From contig NZ_CP108393.1 in NCBI RefSeq assembly GCF_035961655.1, forward strand, positions 1,922,001-1,986,000: a stretch of DNA of 64,000 bases, given 5' to 3'. Below, piece by piece: positions 7,791 to 16,412 of this stretch. The position numbers and the translations under genes are program-made. Under the pieces are notes generated by a model, which did not search any database, was not told the DNA's origin, and saw only the letters and a program-made list of their open reading frames with translations. The stretch is from Streptomyces sp. NBC_01317. GTDB taxonomy: Bacteria; Actinomycetota; Actinomycetes; Streptomycetales; Streptomycetaceae. Each line of letters opens with the position of its first letter. Within the stretch, counting starts at the first letter, position 1.

Positions 7791-9285
7791 GGTTCCTCCC
7801 TGACAACTCGGCGTAACGGGCGGCGATCTCGTGGGCGAAAGCCATGATCGTGCCCTGCGGGCTGATGCCCGTGACCCCCGGCAGCACACTGGCGTCGCAG
7901 ATCCGCAGTCCGGTGAAGCCGTAGGGGCGGCCGTCGGTGTCACACACACCGCCGCGGTCCGCCGCGCCCATCCGCGCGGACGCCATGCCGTGCACCGACA
8001 CCAGCTCCCAGTCGGCCGGCCGCACGCGGTCGCAGAAGGTGTCGGCGTCGGCCGGGGTGCGGAGCGGTGGCGCCGACGACACCGGGGGCAGCAAGTCGGT
8101 GGCACCGGCGGCGAACAGCACCTTCGCCGTGGCGCGGAAGGCGTCGCGCAGGGCGGTGTGGTCCCCGGTGGTCATGCCGTGGCGCAGCAGCACTCCCCCG
8201 CCGGGCGTGGCCCGCACGCGTGCGGTACCGGCCATGCGTACCTGGGTGGTGTACACACCGAGGCGGCCGAAGTCGGCGAGCAAGCGTTCGGTGTCCGCCG
8301 GGCCTCGTCCTGCCACGGCGGCGGCCAGGGAGCCCCGGGACACGTTGGACGGCATGATCAGCACGCCCCGGTCGTCGAACTCCTGGACCTGGGCGGTGAA
8401 GAGGGTACCGCGCTCGGCGCGGACCTCCTCGGGGAACCGCGCCACGGTCCGCAGGTTGACGTGGAGGGCCAACTCCCGTCCGGCCAGGCGCCGGTGGATG
8501 TGGCTGCGTTGCAGGAGGGCGGGGGTACCCAGCGGTCCCGCCGCGAGGAACACCGCGCGGGCCCGGTGGACCGTACGCCCGCCGTCCGCGTCCACGGCCA
8601 GCACACCACGGACCGCGCCGCCGTCGTGCAGGACGCGCAGGACGCGGGTGTCGGGCCGTACGGTGGCGCCTCGCGCCTCGGCCAGGGGCAGGTAGCTGAC
8701 GGCCATGCTCTGTTTGACGCCGCTCGGGCAGCCGGTGGTGCAGCGGTTGCTGTGCAGGCAGCCACGGACCGCGCGCCGGGCGTGCTTCCAGCGCCAGCCG
8801 AGCCGGTCGGCGCCCTCGGTCAGGAGCGAGGAGTCGCGGTTGCCGCCGCCGTGCCGCTGGACGGTGACGCCGAGGCGGTCGGTGACGGTCCGCAGATGGG
8901 CCGCCAGGTCGGCGGCGCGGTAGCCGTCGATGCCGGAGTGGTCGGCCCAGCGCAGGAGGAGCGCGGGCGGGGGTTCCCACAGCAGGCCGCCGTTGACGAC
9001 GGTGGTGCCGCCCACGCAGCGTCCTTCGCCGTACGGGAAGGTCGGTGTGCCCACGACGGGGATCAGCCCGCCGTGGCGGTACAGCGCGCGCATGTTCTCG
9101 GCGGGTCCGGCGGCGGCGAGCCGGGCGGTGTCGACCCTCGGGCCCTCCTCCAGGACCGTCACCTCCAGTCCGGCGGCGGCCAGTTCGAGGGCGGCGACAC
9201 TTCCCCCGGCGCCCGAGCCGACGACCACGACGTCGGTGTCGACGGTACGGGCCCCGCGCATCCCGCCACGGCCTGTCGTTCTCAT
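7783..9285 (-). CDS. GMC-family FAD oxidoreductase (alcohol oxidation)
   Basis: The 500-residue protein starts with the ADP-binding fold VVVGSGAGGSVAALELA and has the GMC loop GGTTVVNGG (about 94-102). The C-terminal active-site segment is VHGMASARMG, the equivalent of H-P-x-G-T-x-R-M-G. It also has SHIHRRLAG and GISPQGTIMAFAHEIA. A Cys-rich loop (CLHSNRCTTGC) is common in the gluconate/sorbitol dehydrogenase branch. It follows a 122-residue partner and a class III aminotransferase in the same coupled operon. Oxidation of a sugar primary alcohol by a GMC enzyme followed by class III transamination is the established route to 6'-amino sugars in neomycin and butirosin biosynthesis. The same two-step logic is the best guess here. 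Confidence 0.87.
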   Translation of the reverse strand: MRTTGRGGMRGARTVDTDVVVVGSGAGGSVAALELAAAGLEVTVLEEGPRVDTARLAAAGPAENMRALYRHGGLIPVVGTPTFPYGEGRCVGGTTVVNGGLLWEPPPALLLRWADHSGIDGYRAADLAAHLRTVTDRLGVTVQRHGGGNRDSSLLTEGADRLGWRWKHARRAVRGCLHSNRCTTGCPSGVKQSMAVSYLPLAEARGATVRPDTRVLRVLHDGGAVRGVLAVDADGGRTVHRARAVFLAAGPLGTPALLQRSHIHRRLAGRELALHVNLRTVARFPEEVRAERGTLFTAQVQEFDDRGVLIMPSNVSRGSLAAAVAGRGPADTERLLADFGRLGVYTTQVRMAGTARVRATPGGGVLLRHGMTTGDHTALRDAFRATAKVLFAAGATDLLPPVSSAPPLRTPADADTFCDRVRPADWELVSVHGMASARMGAADRGGVCDTDGRPYGFTGLRICDASVLPGVTGISPQGTIMAFAHEIAARYAELSGRNHD

Positions 9286-9650
9286 GCCGCTTTCCTTCCG
9301 CTGCCGCCCGTACGCCGGTCGAGCGCGCCGAGCAGCGCCAGCGCCGTACTCGACCGGACCACCTCGGTGAACCCGGGCAGCGCGGTGAGGGCGGCCATGC
9401 CCCGGCGCGCCTGGTCCGGGGAGGCGCGGCGCAGGGAGCGCCCGGTCCTGAGCCGGTACGCCACGGGCAGGGCGCGCAGGGCGACGGCGTATCCGGCGCG
9501 GTAGGGCAGGGGCAGGGTCCGCAGGGTGCCAAGGACGTGGTCCTCGGCCGCCGCGCGGGCGCCGGGTTCGGCGAGGCAGGGGTAGTTCCTGAGCCAGTAG
9601 GTACGGAGACCACTCGCCCGGAGTGCGCCGCGCATCGGTGTGCCGGGCAT
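9282..9650 (-). CDS. Small partner protein of the GMC oxidoreductase (function unknown)
   Basis: This 122-residue ORF starts at ATG 9650, overlapping the aminotransferase stop by one base (TGATG), and ends 4 bp inside the GMC gene. This tight coupling on both sides supports it as a real gene. The sequence is basic and Arg/Leu/Ala-rich with a WLRNYPCL motif near residue 22 and no clear signal peptide. Position and size resemble the small subunits or chaperones that accompany GMC dehydrogenases (gluconate 2-dehydrogenase subunit 3 type), but I see no diagnostic motif. An association with the GMC enzyme is inferred from context only. Confidence 0.65.
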   Translation of the reverse strand: MPGTPMRGALRASGLRTYWLRNYPCLAEPGARAAAEDHVLGTLRTLPLPYRAGYAVALRALPVAYRLRTGRSLRRASPDQARRGMAALTALPGFTEVVRSSTALALLGALDRRTGGSGRKAA

Positions 9651-11086
9651 CAACGTGCCTTCCCCGCGGCCGGTACGAAGCGTTCCACCACGAAGTCCGT
9701 GAGCAGCCGCAGCGCCCCCCTGGCCAGGACGGCGTCCAGGGCCCGCAGGAAGATCGCGGCCTCCTCCTCCCCCGCCACCAGCGGAGGCGAGACCATCAGC
9801 GCGATGCGCCGGTTGGAGCCGAAGAAGGTGAGCACGTCGTGGTCCCGGTAGAGCGCGGCGATCACCGCGCCGGTGAGCAGCTTGGCGAAGATCTGGGGGT
9901 CCCCGGCCAGCGGTCCGGGCAGGATCTCCCGTACCCCGGGGGGCAGTTGCGGGCCTTGCCTCAGATACACGCCGTGCAGCGCTCCCCGTCCCGCCGTCCC
10001 GGTGATCAGCGCGGGGTACGTGGCCGCGAGGTCCGCGAGGCCGGCCGACAGGAGGTCGCCGAGCTTGCGCGCCCGGCCCGGGAAGTCCTCCTCGACCGCG
10101 ACCGCCACGGCCTCCAGCGCCGTCGCGGTCTCCTCGCCGAAGCCGTAGTAGGTGGTGCTGTGCAGGGTGGCGTCGCCGAGGTTGTCGTAGGCCGCGCGGA
10201 AGACCGGCTCGCGGGTGACGTACCCCGAGATGGAGGCTTTGCCGCCGCCGAACGACTTCGACATGGTCACGACGTCGGGGACCAGTCCGGGGTGGCGCAT
10301 GAAGTGGAACAGCTCCCCGGTCTTGCCCCAGCCGGTGTACACCTCGTCGAAGATCAGGACGATGTCCCGCTCGGTGCAGATCCGGCGCACCTCCCGCAGG
10401 AACCCGGCGGAGCATTCGCGCAGGCTGGAGGCGCTGAACGGTTCGAGGACCACCGCGTAGACGTCGCTGTCGCCGCGCGTGCCGGTGTGCCGCTCCAGGG
10501 CCAGTTCGAAGGAGGCGAGGTCGTCGTAGGCGAAGGAGTCGGTCCCGGGGATCCGGGGGAAGTCGAAGTGGATCTCCGGCGAGGCGGTGAGGCTGCCCGC
10601 GCCGAGCAGTTTGCCGTGGAACGCGATGTCCGTGTGCAGGACGGTGCCCCGGCGTCCGCGGTGGTATTTGTACGCGAGTTTCAGGGCTCCTTCGACTGCC
10701 TCCGCACCGGAGTTGGGGAAGTAGGAGATGTTCAGGTCGCCGGGGAGGAGCGCGGCGAGGTTGTGGCTGAGGGCGGCCACGTAAGGCGAGAAGTAGTTCT
10801 TGTGCACCTCCATCCGCTGCTGCCGGCGGAACCGGTCGCGGGCGGCGAGGACGCGGGGGTGGTTGTGGCCGTGGTTGAGGACGCCCACCCCGCCGGTGAA
10901 GTCGAGGACGCGCCGCCCGTCCTTGAGCCGGATCCAGCAGCCCTCGGCGCTCTCGGCGAGGTCCTTGCCGAAGCCGAACGCGCCAATGAGGGAGACCTGG
11001 CTGCGGCTGACGTACCGGCCGTAGAGGTCGTGGACCTGGTCGATCGAGAGGTCTTCGGCCTGGTCGAGGGTGAGCAGCTCAGTCAC
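9650..11086 (-). CDS. Class III PLP-dependent aminotransferase
   Basis: GTG 11086 is chosen as start because it overlaps the upstream stop by 8 bp, as with other genes in this operon; the upstream in-frame ATG 11104 would intrude further. The 478-residue protein shows fold-type I class III features. These are FTGGVGVLNHGHNHP, FPNSGAEAVEGALKLAYKY for phosphate binding, IFDEVYTGWGKTG with the PLP-ring Asp, and MSKSFGGG with the Schiff-base Lys. It lies between a flavoprotein gene and the GMC pair. That placement suggests amination of an aldehyde or ketone made by one of them. The nearest functional analogues would be glutamate-dependent sugar or omega-amino acid aminotransferases; the substrate is not determined. 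Confidence 0.88.
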   Translation of the reverse strand: MTELLTLDQAEDLSIDQVHDLYGRYVSRSQVSLIGAFGFGKDLAESAEGCWIRLKDGRRVLDFTGGVGVLNHGHNHPRVLAARDRFRRQQRMEVHKNYFSPYVAALSHNLAALLPGDLNISYFPNSGAEAVEGALKLAYKYHRGRRGTVLHTDIAFHGKLLGAGSLTASPEIHFDFPRIPGTDSFAYDDLASFELALERHTGTRGDSDVYAVVLEPFSASSLRECSAGFLREVRRICTERDIVLIFDEVYTGWGKTGELFHFMRHPGLVPDVVTMSKSFGGGKASISGYVTREPVFRAAYDNLGDATLHSTTYYGFGEETATALEAVAVAVEEDFPGRARKLGDLLSAGLADLAATYPALITGTAGRGALHGVYLRQGPQLPPGVREILPGPLAGDPQIFAKLLTGAVIAALYRDHDVLTFFGSNRRIALMVSPPLVAGEEEAAIFLRALDAVLARGALRLLTDFVVERFVPAAGKAR

Positions 11087-12509
11087 GGGAGGCCTCCGTG
11101 GCACGGGCGGCGGGCCGGGTGCGCAGGCGGTCGGCCATCAGCCGGCCGGCCGACCGGCCTTCCCGTACGGCGTAGTTGGTGCCGCGGTCCTCGGGGAACA
11201 CCTGGGCCATGCTCGCCAGGTAGAGGCCGGGCAGCCGGGTCTCCAGCGGGGGCATGTCCTCGCGGTAGCCGGGGGTGATCACGGGCTGGGCGTGCTCGGC
11301 GCGCCACACGTGGTAGTCGTCCACCCAGGAGCGGTCGAAGCGCGGGAACATCCGCCGCAGGTGCGGAAGGCTGTGGGCAAAGACCTCCTCGTCGCTCATG
11401 CGGTACAACTCAGCGTCGGGCGGGAGGTACTTGGACAGGTAGACCACGTGCTTGCCTCCGTACCTGCCGGGGTCGTCCATGTTGGTGTGCTCGATCACCC
11501 CGACGTACGGGAATGACGGGTCGTTGACGTTGAGCCAGTAGGTGTCGGAGAGGCGGCGGTTGTTCTCCAGGACGAGGCACACGTTGGCCAGATACGGGAC
11601 GCGGCGCAGCTGCCGGAGCAGCGCGGGCGCGGCGGGGTGGGGTTCGGCGCCGGACGGCCCCGACTCCAGCAGGGCGGCTGCCTGTTCGGGGGCCACCGTG
11701 AGCAACACCTGCCGGGCGGGAAGGAGTTCGCCCGCCGCCGTCCGTACGCCGCTGACCCGGCCGTCCTCGAAGGTGACAGAGTCGACGGGCGTGTCGGTGA
11801 GCATGTCGACGCCGAGCGCGGTCAGCCGTTTGTGCAGGGCGGTCAGGAGGGTCTCGCTGCCGCCGCGCAGGTAGTAGAGGGTCTCGCTGCCCGACTTGGT
11901 GCGGCTGCCGCCGCGCAGGCGCAGCTTGGTCCACATCCAGGTGGCGCCGACCTGGTCCGCGTAGTGGCCGAACTTCCCTTCGAGGAGCGGGCGCCACACC
12001 ACGTCGTACACCCGGCGCCCGCCCAGCGAGACGAGCCATTCCTCGGCGGTACGGTGCTCCAGCTCGCGCCAGTCCTTGACGCGCTGGGCGCGCAGCGCCA
12101 GGAGGCCGAGCCGCAGCCGGTCGCGGAGCGGCAGCGGGGCGAAGCGCAGCAGGTCGGTGGGCCGGGAGAGGCGGTAGATGGAGTTGGCGTAGAACATGCC
12201 GGTACGGGTGACGTGCGCCTCGACGGCGTCGGACACCCCCAACTCCGCGCACAGGTGCAGGATTTCCTCGTCGGAGGCGAACCAGTGGTGGTAGAAGCGC
12301 TCGATGCGCCGGCCGCCGCCGACGTCGAAGCTGCCGGCCAGTCCGCCGATCTCGGGGTCCCGCTCGACGATCCGTACCCGGTGGCCCTTCGTGGCCAGTT
12401 CGAGGGCGGCGGACAGGCCGGTGAAGCCCGCGCCGACGACGATGACGTCCGCGGTGGCGTCCGGGCCGGCGTCCTGGATGTGTGCGGGGTTCCTCAACTC
12501 GCCGTTCAC
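11079..12509 (-). CDS. FAD/NAD(P)-dependent oxidoreductase of the HemY/GLF type
   Basis: GTG 12509 overlaps the GT2 stop (GTGA). The 476-residue protein begins with VIVVGAGFTGLSAALELA and VRIVERDPEIGGLAGSF, the FAD-binding motif of the amine oxidase/protoporphyrinogen oxidase/UDP-galactopyranose mutase superfamily. It also has RIERFYHHWF and YLRGGSETLLTALHKRL, and ends with LYLASMAQVFPEDRGTNYAVREG for flavin closing. Proteins of this type are often found beside GtrB-like glycosyltransferases in glycan loci, as here. It could oxidise or rearrange a sugar or a lipid-linked intermediate. The exact reaction is unknown. Confidence 0.82.
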   Translation of the reverse strand: MNGELRNPAHIQDAGPDATADVIVVGAGFTGLSAALELATKGHRVRIVERDPEIGGLAGSFDVGGGRRIERFYHHWFASDEEILHLCAELGVSDAVEAHVTRTGMFYANSIYRLSRPTDLLRFAPLPLRDRLRLGLLALRAQRVKDWRELEHRTAEEWLVSLGGRRVYDVVWRPLLEGKFGHYADQVGATWMWTKLRLRGGSRTKSGSETLYYLRGGSETLLTALHKRLTALGVDMLTDTPVDSVTFEDGRVSGVRTAAGELLPARQVLLTVAPEQAAALLESGPSGAEPHPAAPALLRQLRRVPYLANVCLVLENNRRLSDTYWLNVNDPSFPYVGVIEHTNMDDPGRYGGKHVVYLSKYLPPDAELYRMSDEEVFAHSLPHLRRMFPRFDRSWVDDYHVWRAEHAQPVITPGYREDMPPLETRLPGLYLASMAQVFPEDRGTNYAVREGRSAGRLMADRLRTRPAARATEASRD

Positions 12510-13480
12510 ACGAACTCCTTGATGGGTCGTCGTGGTTCGCTGCCGTTCGCCGTACGCGCCTCGGGGGTCCGCCGGGCGACCAGATAGGGCGGCCGGCCCT
12601 GGACCTGCTGGAAGGCCGCGAGGAGGTACTCGCCGAGCACTCCGCTCGCCAGGGACCGGAGCCCGAACACCCCCAGGGGCACGGCCCGCCGGACGCTCCG
12701 GCGGGCCGCCGCCACTCCCACCGCGCCGAGGAGCGAGGCGGCGCCGATGTAGGTGGGCAGGCGCAGGGGCAGCGCGCTCCCGCTGGCGAGCAGACCGCTG
12801 CGGGAGAGCGCGAGCATCTTGCGCGGGGTGTACTTGGTCCCGCCGGCGAGCCGGGCGTCACGTTCGTACTCGATGCTGGTCTCGGCGAAGCCCGACCAGC
12901 TGATCGCCCCGCGCAGGAACAGGGCGCGCTCGCCCGACAGGCCGGTCAGGAAGTCGACCACCTGCCGGTCGAGCAGCCGGAAGTCCCCGGTGTCCAGGGC
13001 GACGGGGCGGTCGGAGAGCCCGGCGAGGATCCGGTAGTACGCGTACGCCGTGGCCTTCTTGAGGTGGCTCTCGCCGTGTCGGGCGGTCCTGCGCGCGGAG
13101 ACCACGGACCAGCCGTCGAGCCACGCGCGTGCCATGCGCGGGATGAGTTCGGGCGGGTCCTGGAGGTCGGCGTCCATCAGGACCACCGCGTCCCCGGCGG
13201 ACTCCGCGAGGCCGGCCAGGCACGCGGCCTGGTGTCCGAAGTTCCGGCTGAACCGGACGGCCCGCACGGTGGTGTCCTGGGCGGCGTACGCCTCGATGAG
13301 GGACCAGGTGGAGTCGGAGCTGCCGTCGTCCACGTAGATGATCTCGTGCGGCAGGTCCCGTACGGCCTCGGTCACACGTCGGTGGGTCCGGTCGAGCACC
13401 TCCTCCTCGTTGTAGCAGGGCAGGACGATGCTGATGAGGTGGTCGTGGGGCCGGTCGGGGTTCCGTTCGTCGGCGGTCAT
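12506..13480 (-). CDS. Membrane GT2 glycosyltransferase, GtrB/dolichol-phosphate-mannose synthase type
   Basis: ATG 13480 is preceded by GGAGGG. The 324 residues show the polyprenyl-phosphate glycosyltransferase pattern: ISIVLPCYNEEEVL, YVDDGSSDST, RNFGHQAA, and VLMDADLQDPPE with the DxD motif at about 106-110. FRLLDRQVVDFL is also characteristic. Two hydrophobic segments near residues 225-275 are the usual C-terminal membrane anchors. This family moves a sugar from an NDP-sugar to undecaprenyl phosphate at the inner face of the membrane. It could also act on another lipid acceptor made by this cluster. It sits 23 bp downstream of the thioesterase gene and overlaps the next flavoprotein gene. 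Confidence 0.87.
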   Translation of the reverse strand: MTADERNPDRPHDHLISIVLPCYNEEEVLDRTHRRVTEAVRDLPHEIIYVDDGSSDSTWSLIEAYAAQDTTVRAVRFSRNFGHQAACLAGLAESAGDAVVLMDADLQDPPELIPRMARAWLDGWSVVSARRTARHGESHLKKATAYAYYRILAGLSDRPVALDTGDFRLLDRQVVDFLTGLSGERALFLRGAISWSGFAETSIEYERDARLAGGTKYTPRKMLALSRSGLLASGSALPLRLPTYIGAASLLGAVGVAAARRSVRRAVPLGVFGLRSLASGVLGEYLLAAFQQVQGRPPYLVARRTPEARTANGSEPRRPIKEFV

Positions 13481-13503
13481 GGTGCCCTCCGGGATGGGGC
13501 CGC

Positions 13504-14262
13504 TCAGTGCTCGGCGGGGGCTGCGACGGAGTTGAGGACCAGGGCGTACGGGGGCTCGGGGACCAGGTAGAAGTGGTCGCCGGGCACGCGCTGTTCACGG
13601 AAGCCGCCGCCGGTCAGTTCGCTCCACGGGCGCCGGTCGGCGTCGGGGTCGGCGTCGCCGACGATCGTGGTGACCGGGCAGCGCAGGAGCGGTTCCGGGC
13701 GCGGGATGTAGGAGTGGAACATGTGGCTGTCGCCGCGGATGTACGGCAGGACCAGCTCCTGGAAGACGGGGTCGGCGGCCAGTTCGGGGTCGGTGCCGCC
13801 GAGGGTGATCAGCCGGGTGACGACCTCGGCGTCGTCCTCGTCGATCTCGGCGGCGGGCTCGGGGGGCGGGTAGGGGGCGTCGCGGGAGCCGGAGGCGATG
13901 AGGTGCGCGGGGGTGATGCCACGGGCCTCCAGCGCGCGTGCCGTCTCCAGGGCCACGGCGGCGCCCATGCTGTGTCCGAACAGCGCGAGCGGCAGGTCGG
14001 GCACGCCCGGGAGGGCCGCCACGGCGTCGGCGGTCGCGCGGGCGAGGTCCCGCAGGTCGGTGGGGACGGGCTCGGCGAGGCGCTCGGCGCGCCCCGGGTA
14101 GCGGACGGCGTGGACGCGGACGCCGGGCAGGTGGTGGCCCCAGTCGCGGAAGAAGGAGGCCGAACCGCCCGCGTGGGGGAAGCAGATGAGCTGCCACCGG
14201 GGGTCCGCCACCGGGACCGCGCACTGCAACCAGGTCGAGGGATGGTGCGTCGCTTCGCTCAC
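13504..14262 (-). CDS. Type II thioesterase
   Basis: GTG 14262 overlaps the stop of the NRPS gene (GTGA). The 252-residue alpha/beta hydrolase has the type II thioesterase signatures. These are LICFPHAGGSASFFRDW, the nucleophile elbow FGHSMGA (Ser about 96), the Asp in TIVGDADPDAD, and the His in VPGDHFYLV. Such enzymes free wrongly primed or stalled acyl or aminoacyl chains from carrier proteins of NRPS and PKS systems. The neighbours are an adenylation-carrier didomain and, 14 kb away, the KS-AT-ACP module; no type I thioesterase domain is present in either. It could therefore also be the only releasing enzyme of the pathway. Confidence 0.92.
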   Translation of the reverse strand: MSEATHHPSTWLQCAVPVADPRWQLICFPHAGGSASFFRDWGHHLPGVRVHAVRYPGRAERLAEPVPTDLRDLARATADAVAALPGVPDLPLALFGHSMGAAVALETARALEARGITPAHLIASGSRDAPYPPPEPAAEIDEDDAEVVTRLITLGGTDPELAADPVFQELVLPYIRGDSHMFHSYIPRPEPLLRCPVTTIVGDADPDADRRPWSELTGGGFREQRVPGDHFYLVPEPPYALVLNSVAAPAEH

Positions 14263-16283
14263 TTCGCTGTCTCCTGTTCCGTACGCTGCCGCTGGGCCCG
14301 CAGGACGCGGGCGCGCCGGGCGGTGGCCTGCCGGGAGGCCGTGAGGACCGCGTCCGACTCCGTACCGCTGTCGCGGATCAGCGCGACCTGGGCCAGGACG
14401 GTGGTGTGCCGGAAGAGCGCGACGACCGAGGGGCGCTTTCCGGTGTGGCGCTCCAGGGCCTCCTGGAGCTGGAACATGGCGAGGGAGTGGCCGCCCATGT
14501 CGAAGAAGTTGACGTCCGTGGGGACGGAGGCGCTCTGGAGCACTTCGGCCCAGGCGGCCGAGACGCGGGTGGCCAGATCGGTGCCGGTGTCGGTGCCGGT
14601 GCCCGTGTCGGTGTCGGTGTCGGTGTCGGTGTGCTGGATGGCGTCGGTGTGATGTGGGCCGGCGGCAGCGGTGTGGGTGTTTTCCGCCGCGCGCGTGGCG
14701 AGTGCCGCCCGGTCCGCCTTGCCGTTGACCGTACGGGGAAGGTCGTCCAGCACCGTGACCCGGGCCGGGACCATCACGGCAGGCAGCCGCAGCGCCAGCT
14801 CTTCCCGCAGCGCCCCGCCGTCGGGACCTGACGGCGCGAGCACGAACGCGGCCAGTCCGGTGTCCCCGCCGACCGGTACGACCACCGCCTCGCGGACTCC
14901 GGGAAGCGCGCACAACTGGGCCTCGACAAAGCCGAGTTCGACGCGTTGGCCCCGTATCTTCACCTGATGGTCGCGGCGGCCGACGAAGTCGAGCGTCCCG
15001 GTGTCGTTCCAGCGGACGAAGTCGCCCGTACGGTACATGCGGGCGCCCGGCGCGCCCGCGAACGGATCGCCGACAAAGGCGCGGGCGGTGGCGTCGGGAC
15101 GGCCGAAGTAGCCACGGGCCACGCCGGCGCCGCCGACGTACAGCTCCCCCTCGGCGCCGTGCGGCACCGGCCGCATCAGCTCGTCCAGTACGTAGAGCCG
15201 GGCCCCCGGCACCGGGCGTCCGACGGACACCGGGCCCGCGCTGTCGAAGCGGTGGTAACTGGCCCACACGGTCGCCTCGGTGGGGCCGTACTCGTTGACG
15301 AGGGACACCGGGTCGCCGTGTGACGCGAAGTGGCGCGTGACCAGTTCCGCGGGGAGCGGCTCGCCCGCCACGATCACGGTGCGGAGCGAGCGCAGCCGTT
15401 CCGCGCCCAGCCGCTCGGCGGCGTCGAGCACCACCCGGTACAGCGAGGGGACGCACAACATCTGTGTCACCTGGTGCCGTTCGACCAGCTTCACGAGCCG
15501 CTCGGGGTCACGGACCTCGTCCGCCGTGGCCACCACCAGGCGTCCGCCCGCCGTGAGGGTGCCCCACAGGCCGGCCACGGAGGAGTCGAAGGCCAGCGGC
15601 GAGACCAGGAGGAAGACGGGCTCGCCCGGGTAGACCGTACGGCGGGCGAGGGTCGAGGCCGCCAGCTGGCCGTGCTCGACCAGGACGCCCTTGGGCTCGC
15701 CCGTGCTGCCGGAGGTGTAGATGAGATACGCCGGGTCCTGCGGGCCGACCCGGTGGGCGGGCGGGTCCGCCGCGTGGGCCCCGGGCCGGGCGGCCTCGCC
15801 CTCCGCGTCCACGAGCGGCAGCCCGATCCCGGCCAGGCGCGCCCCGACCCCGGAGGTGACCACGACGGCGCTCACCCGGGCGTCGGCCAGGATGTCGGCG
15901 ACACGCCGTTCGGGGTGGGACGGGTCCACGGGGACGTACGCCGCCCCTGAGCGCAGGATGCCGAGTACGGAGGCCACCATGGCCGTCGACGGCTCGGCGA
16001 CCACACCGACCCGGGAGCCCAGGCCGACTCCCCGCGCGGCGAGTCGGGCCGCGATCCGTCCGGCCCACGCGTCCAGGGCGCGGTAGCTGAGGGCGGTGTC
16101 GCCGCTGTGCACGGCGGTACGGGCCGGTTCCGTACGGGCGTAGTGCGCCACGAGTTCGTGCACCGGGGTGCGCCCGGACAGCGGCAGGGAGGCGCCCCGT
16201 CCGAGCGCCGTCAAGGCCTCCCGGTCCCTCGCCCGGGTCTCCGTCCGGCTGGGCAGCAGGTCCGTTCCAAGTGAATCCGACAT
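14259..16283 (-). CDS. Free-standing NRPS adenylation-carrier (A-PCP) protein
   Basis: The 674-residue protein has a complete adenylation domain: LIYTSGSTGEPKGV (about 186), NEYGPTEATVW (about 330), YRTGD (about 416), GRRDHQVKIRGQRVELG, and the A10 Lys in NGKAD (about 520). After a low-complexity linker of alternating Thr/Asp comes a carrier domain with FFDMGGHSLAMF (phosphopantetheine Ser about 600). There is no condensation domain. It loads an amino acid, or related carboxylate, for use in trans. The substrate pocket begins FDSSV with the conserved Asp of alpha-amino-acid domains; I do not assign a substrate. It is the first gene of the coupled minus-strand operon, 129 bp after the MFS gene. 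A plausible use is to supply an aminoacyl starter to the KS-AT-ACP protein. Confidence 0.92.
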   Translation of the reverse strand: MSDSLGTDLLPSRTETRARDREALTALGRGASLPLSGRTPVHELVAHYARTEPARTAVHSGDTALSYRALDAWAGRIAARLAARGVGLGSRVGVVAEPSTAMVASVLGILRSGAAYVPVDPSHPERRVADILADARVSAVVVTSGVGARLAGIGLPLVDAEGEAARPGAHAADPPAHRVGPQDPAYLIYTSGSTGEPKGVLVEHGQLAASTLARRTVYPGEPVFLLVSPLAFDSSVAGLWGTLTAGGRLVVATADEVRDPERLVKLVERHQVTQMLCVPSLYRVVLDAAERLGAERLRSLRTVIVAGEPLPAELVTRHFASHGDPVSLVNEYGPTEATVWASYHRFDSAGPVSVGRPVPGARLYVLDELMRPVPHGAEGELYVGGAGVARGYFGRPDATARAFVGDPFAGAPGARMYRTGDFVRWNDTGTLDFVGRRDHQVKIRGQRVELGFVEAQLCALPGVREAVVVPVGGDTGLAAFVLAPSGPDGGALREELALRLPAVMVPARVTVLDDLPRTVNGKADRAALATRAAENTHTAAAGPHHTDAIQHTDTDTDTDTGTGTDTGTDLATRVSAAWAEVLQSASVPTDVNFFDMGGHSLAMFQLQEALERHTGKRPSVVALFRHTTVLAQVALIRDSGTESDAVLTASRQATARRARVLRAQRQRTEQETAK
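14581..14637 (-). repeat. Hexanucleotide repeat in the A-PCP linker
   Basis: On the plus strand this is a run of GTCGGT/GTGCCG-type hexamers, with four near-perfect copies at its right end. It encodes the alternating Thr-Asp/Thr-Gly linker between adenylation and carrier domains. Such a run can change length by slippage in 6-bp steps without breaking the frame, so linker length may vary among strains. Confidence 0.75.
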
Positions 16284-16412
16284 CAGAACTCCTCAGCGGG
16301 TCGTCGTTCGGTCGTCGTTCGTTCGTCCACGGCTCGTCGTCCGTCGTCCGTCATGCATCGGAAAGGGGCACCTCAGGCACATTTTTGGCAACTCCGGGCG
16401 CCCGCGGGCCGG

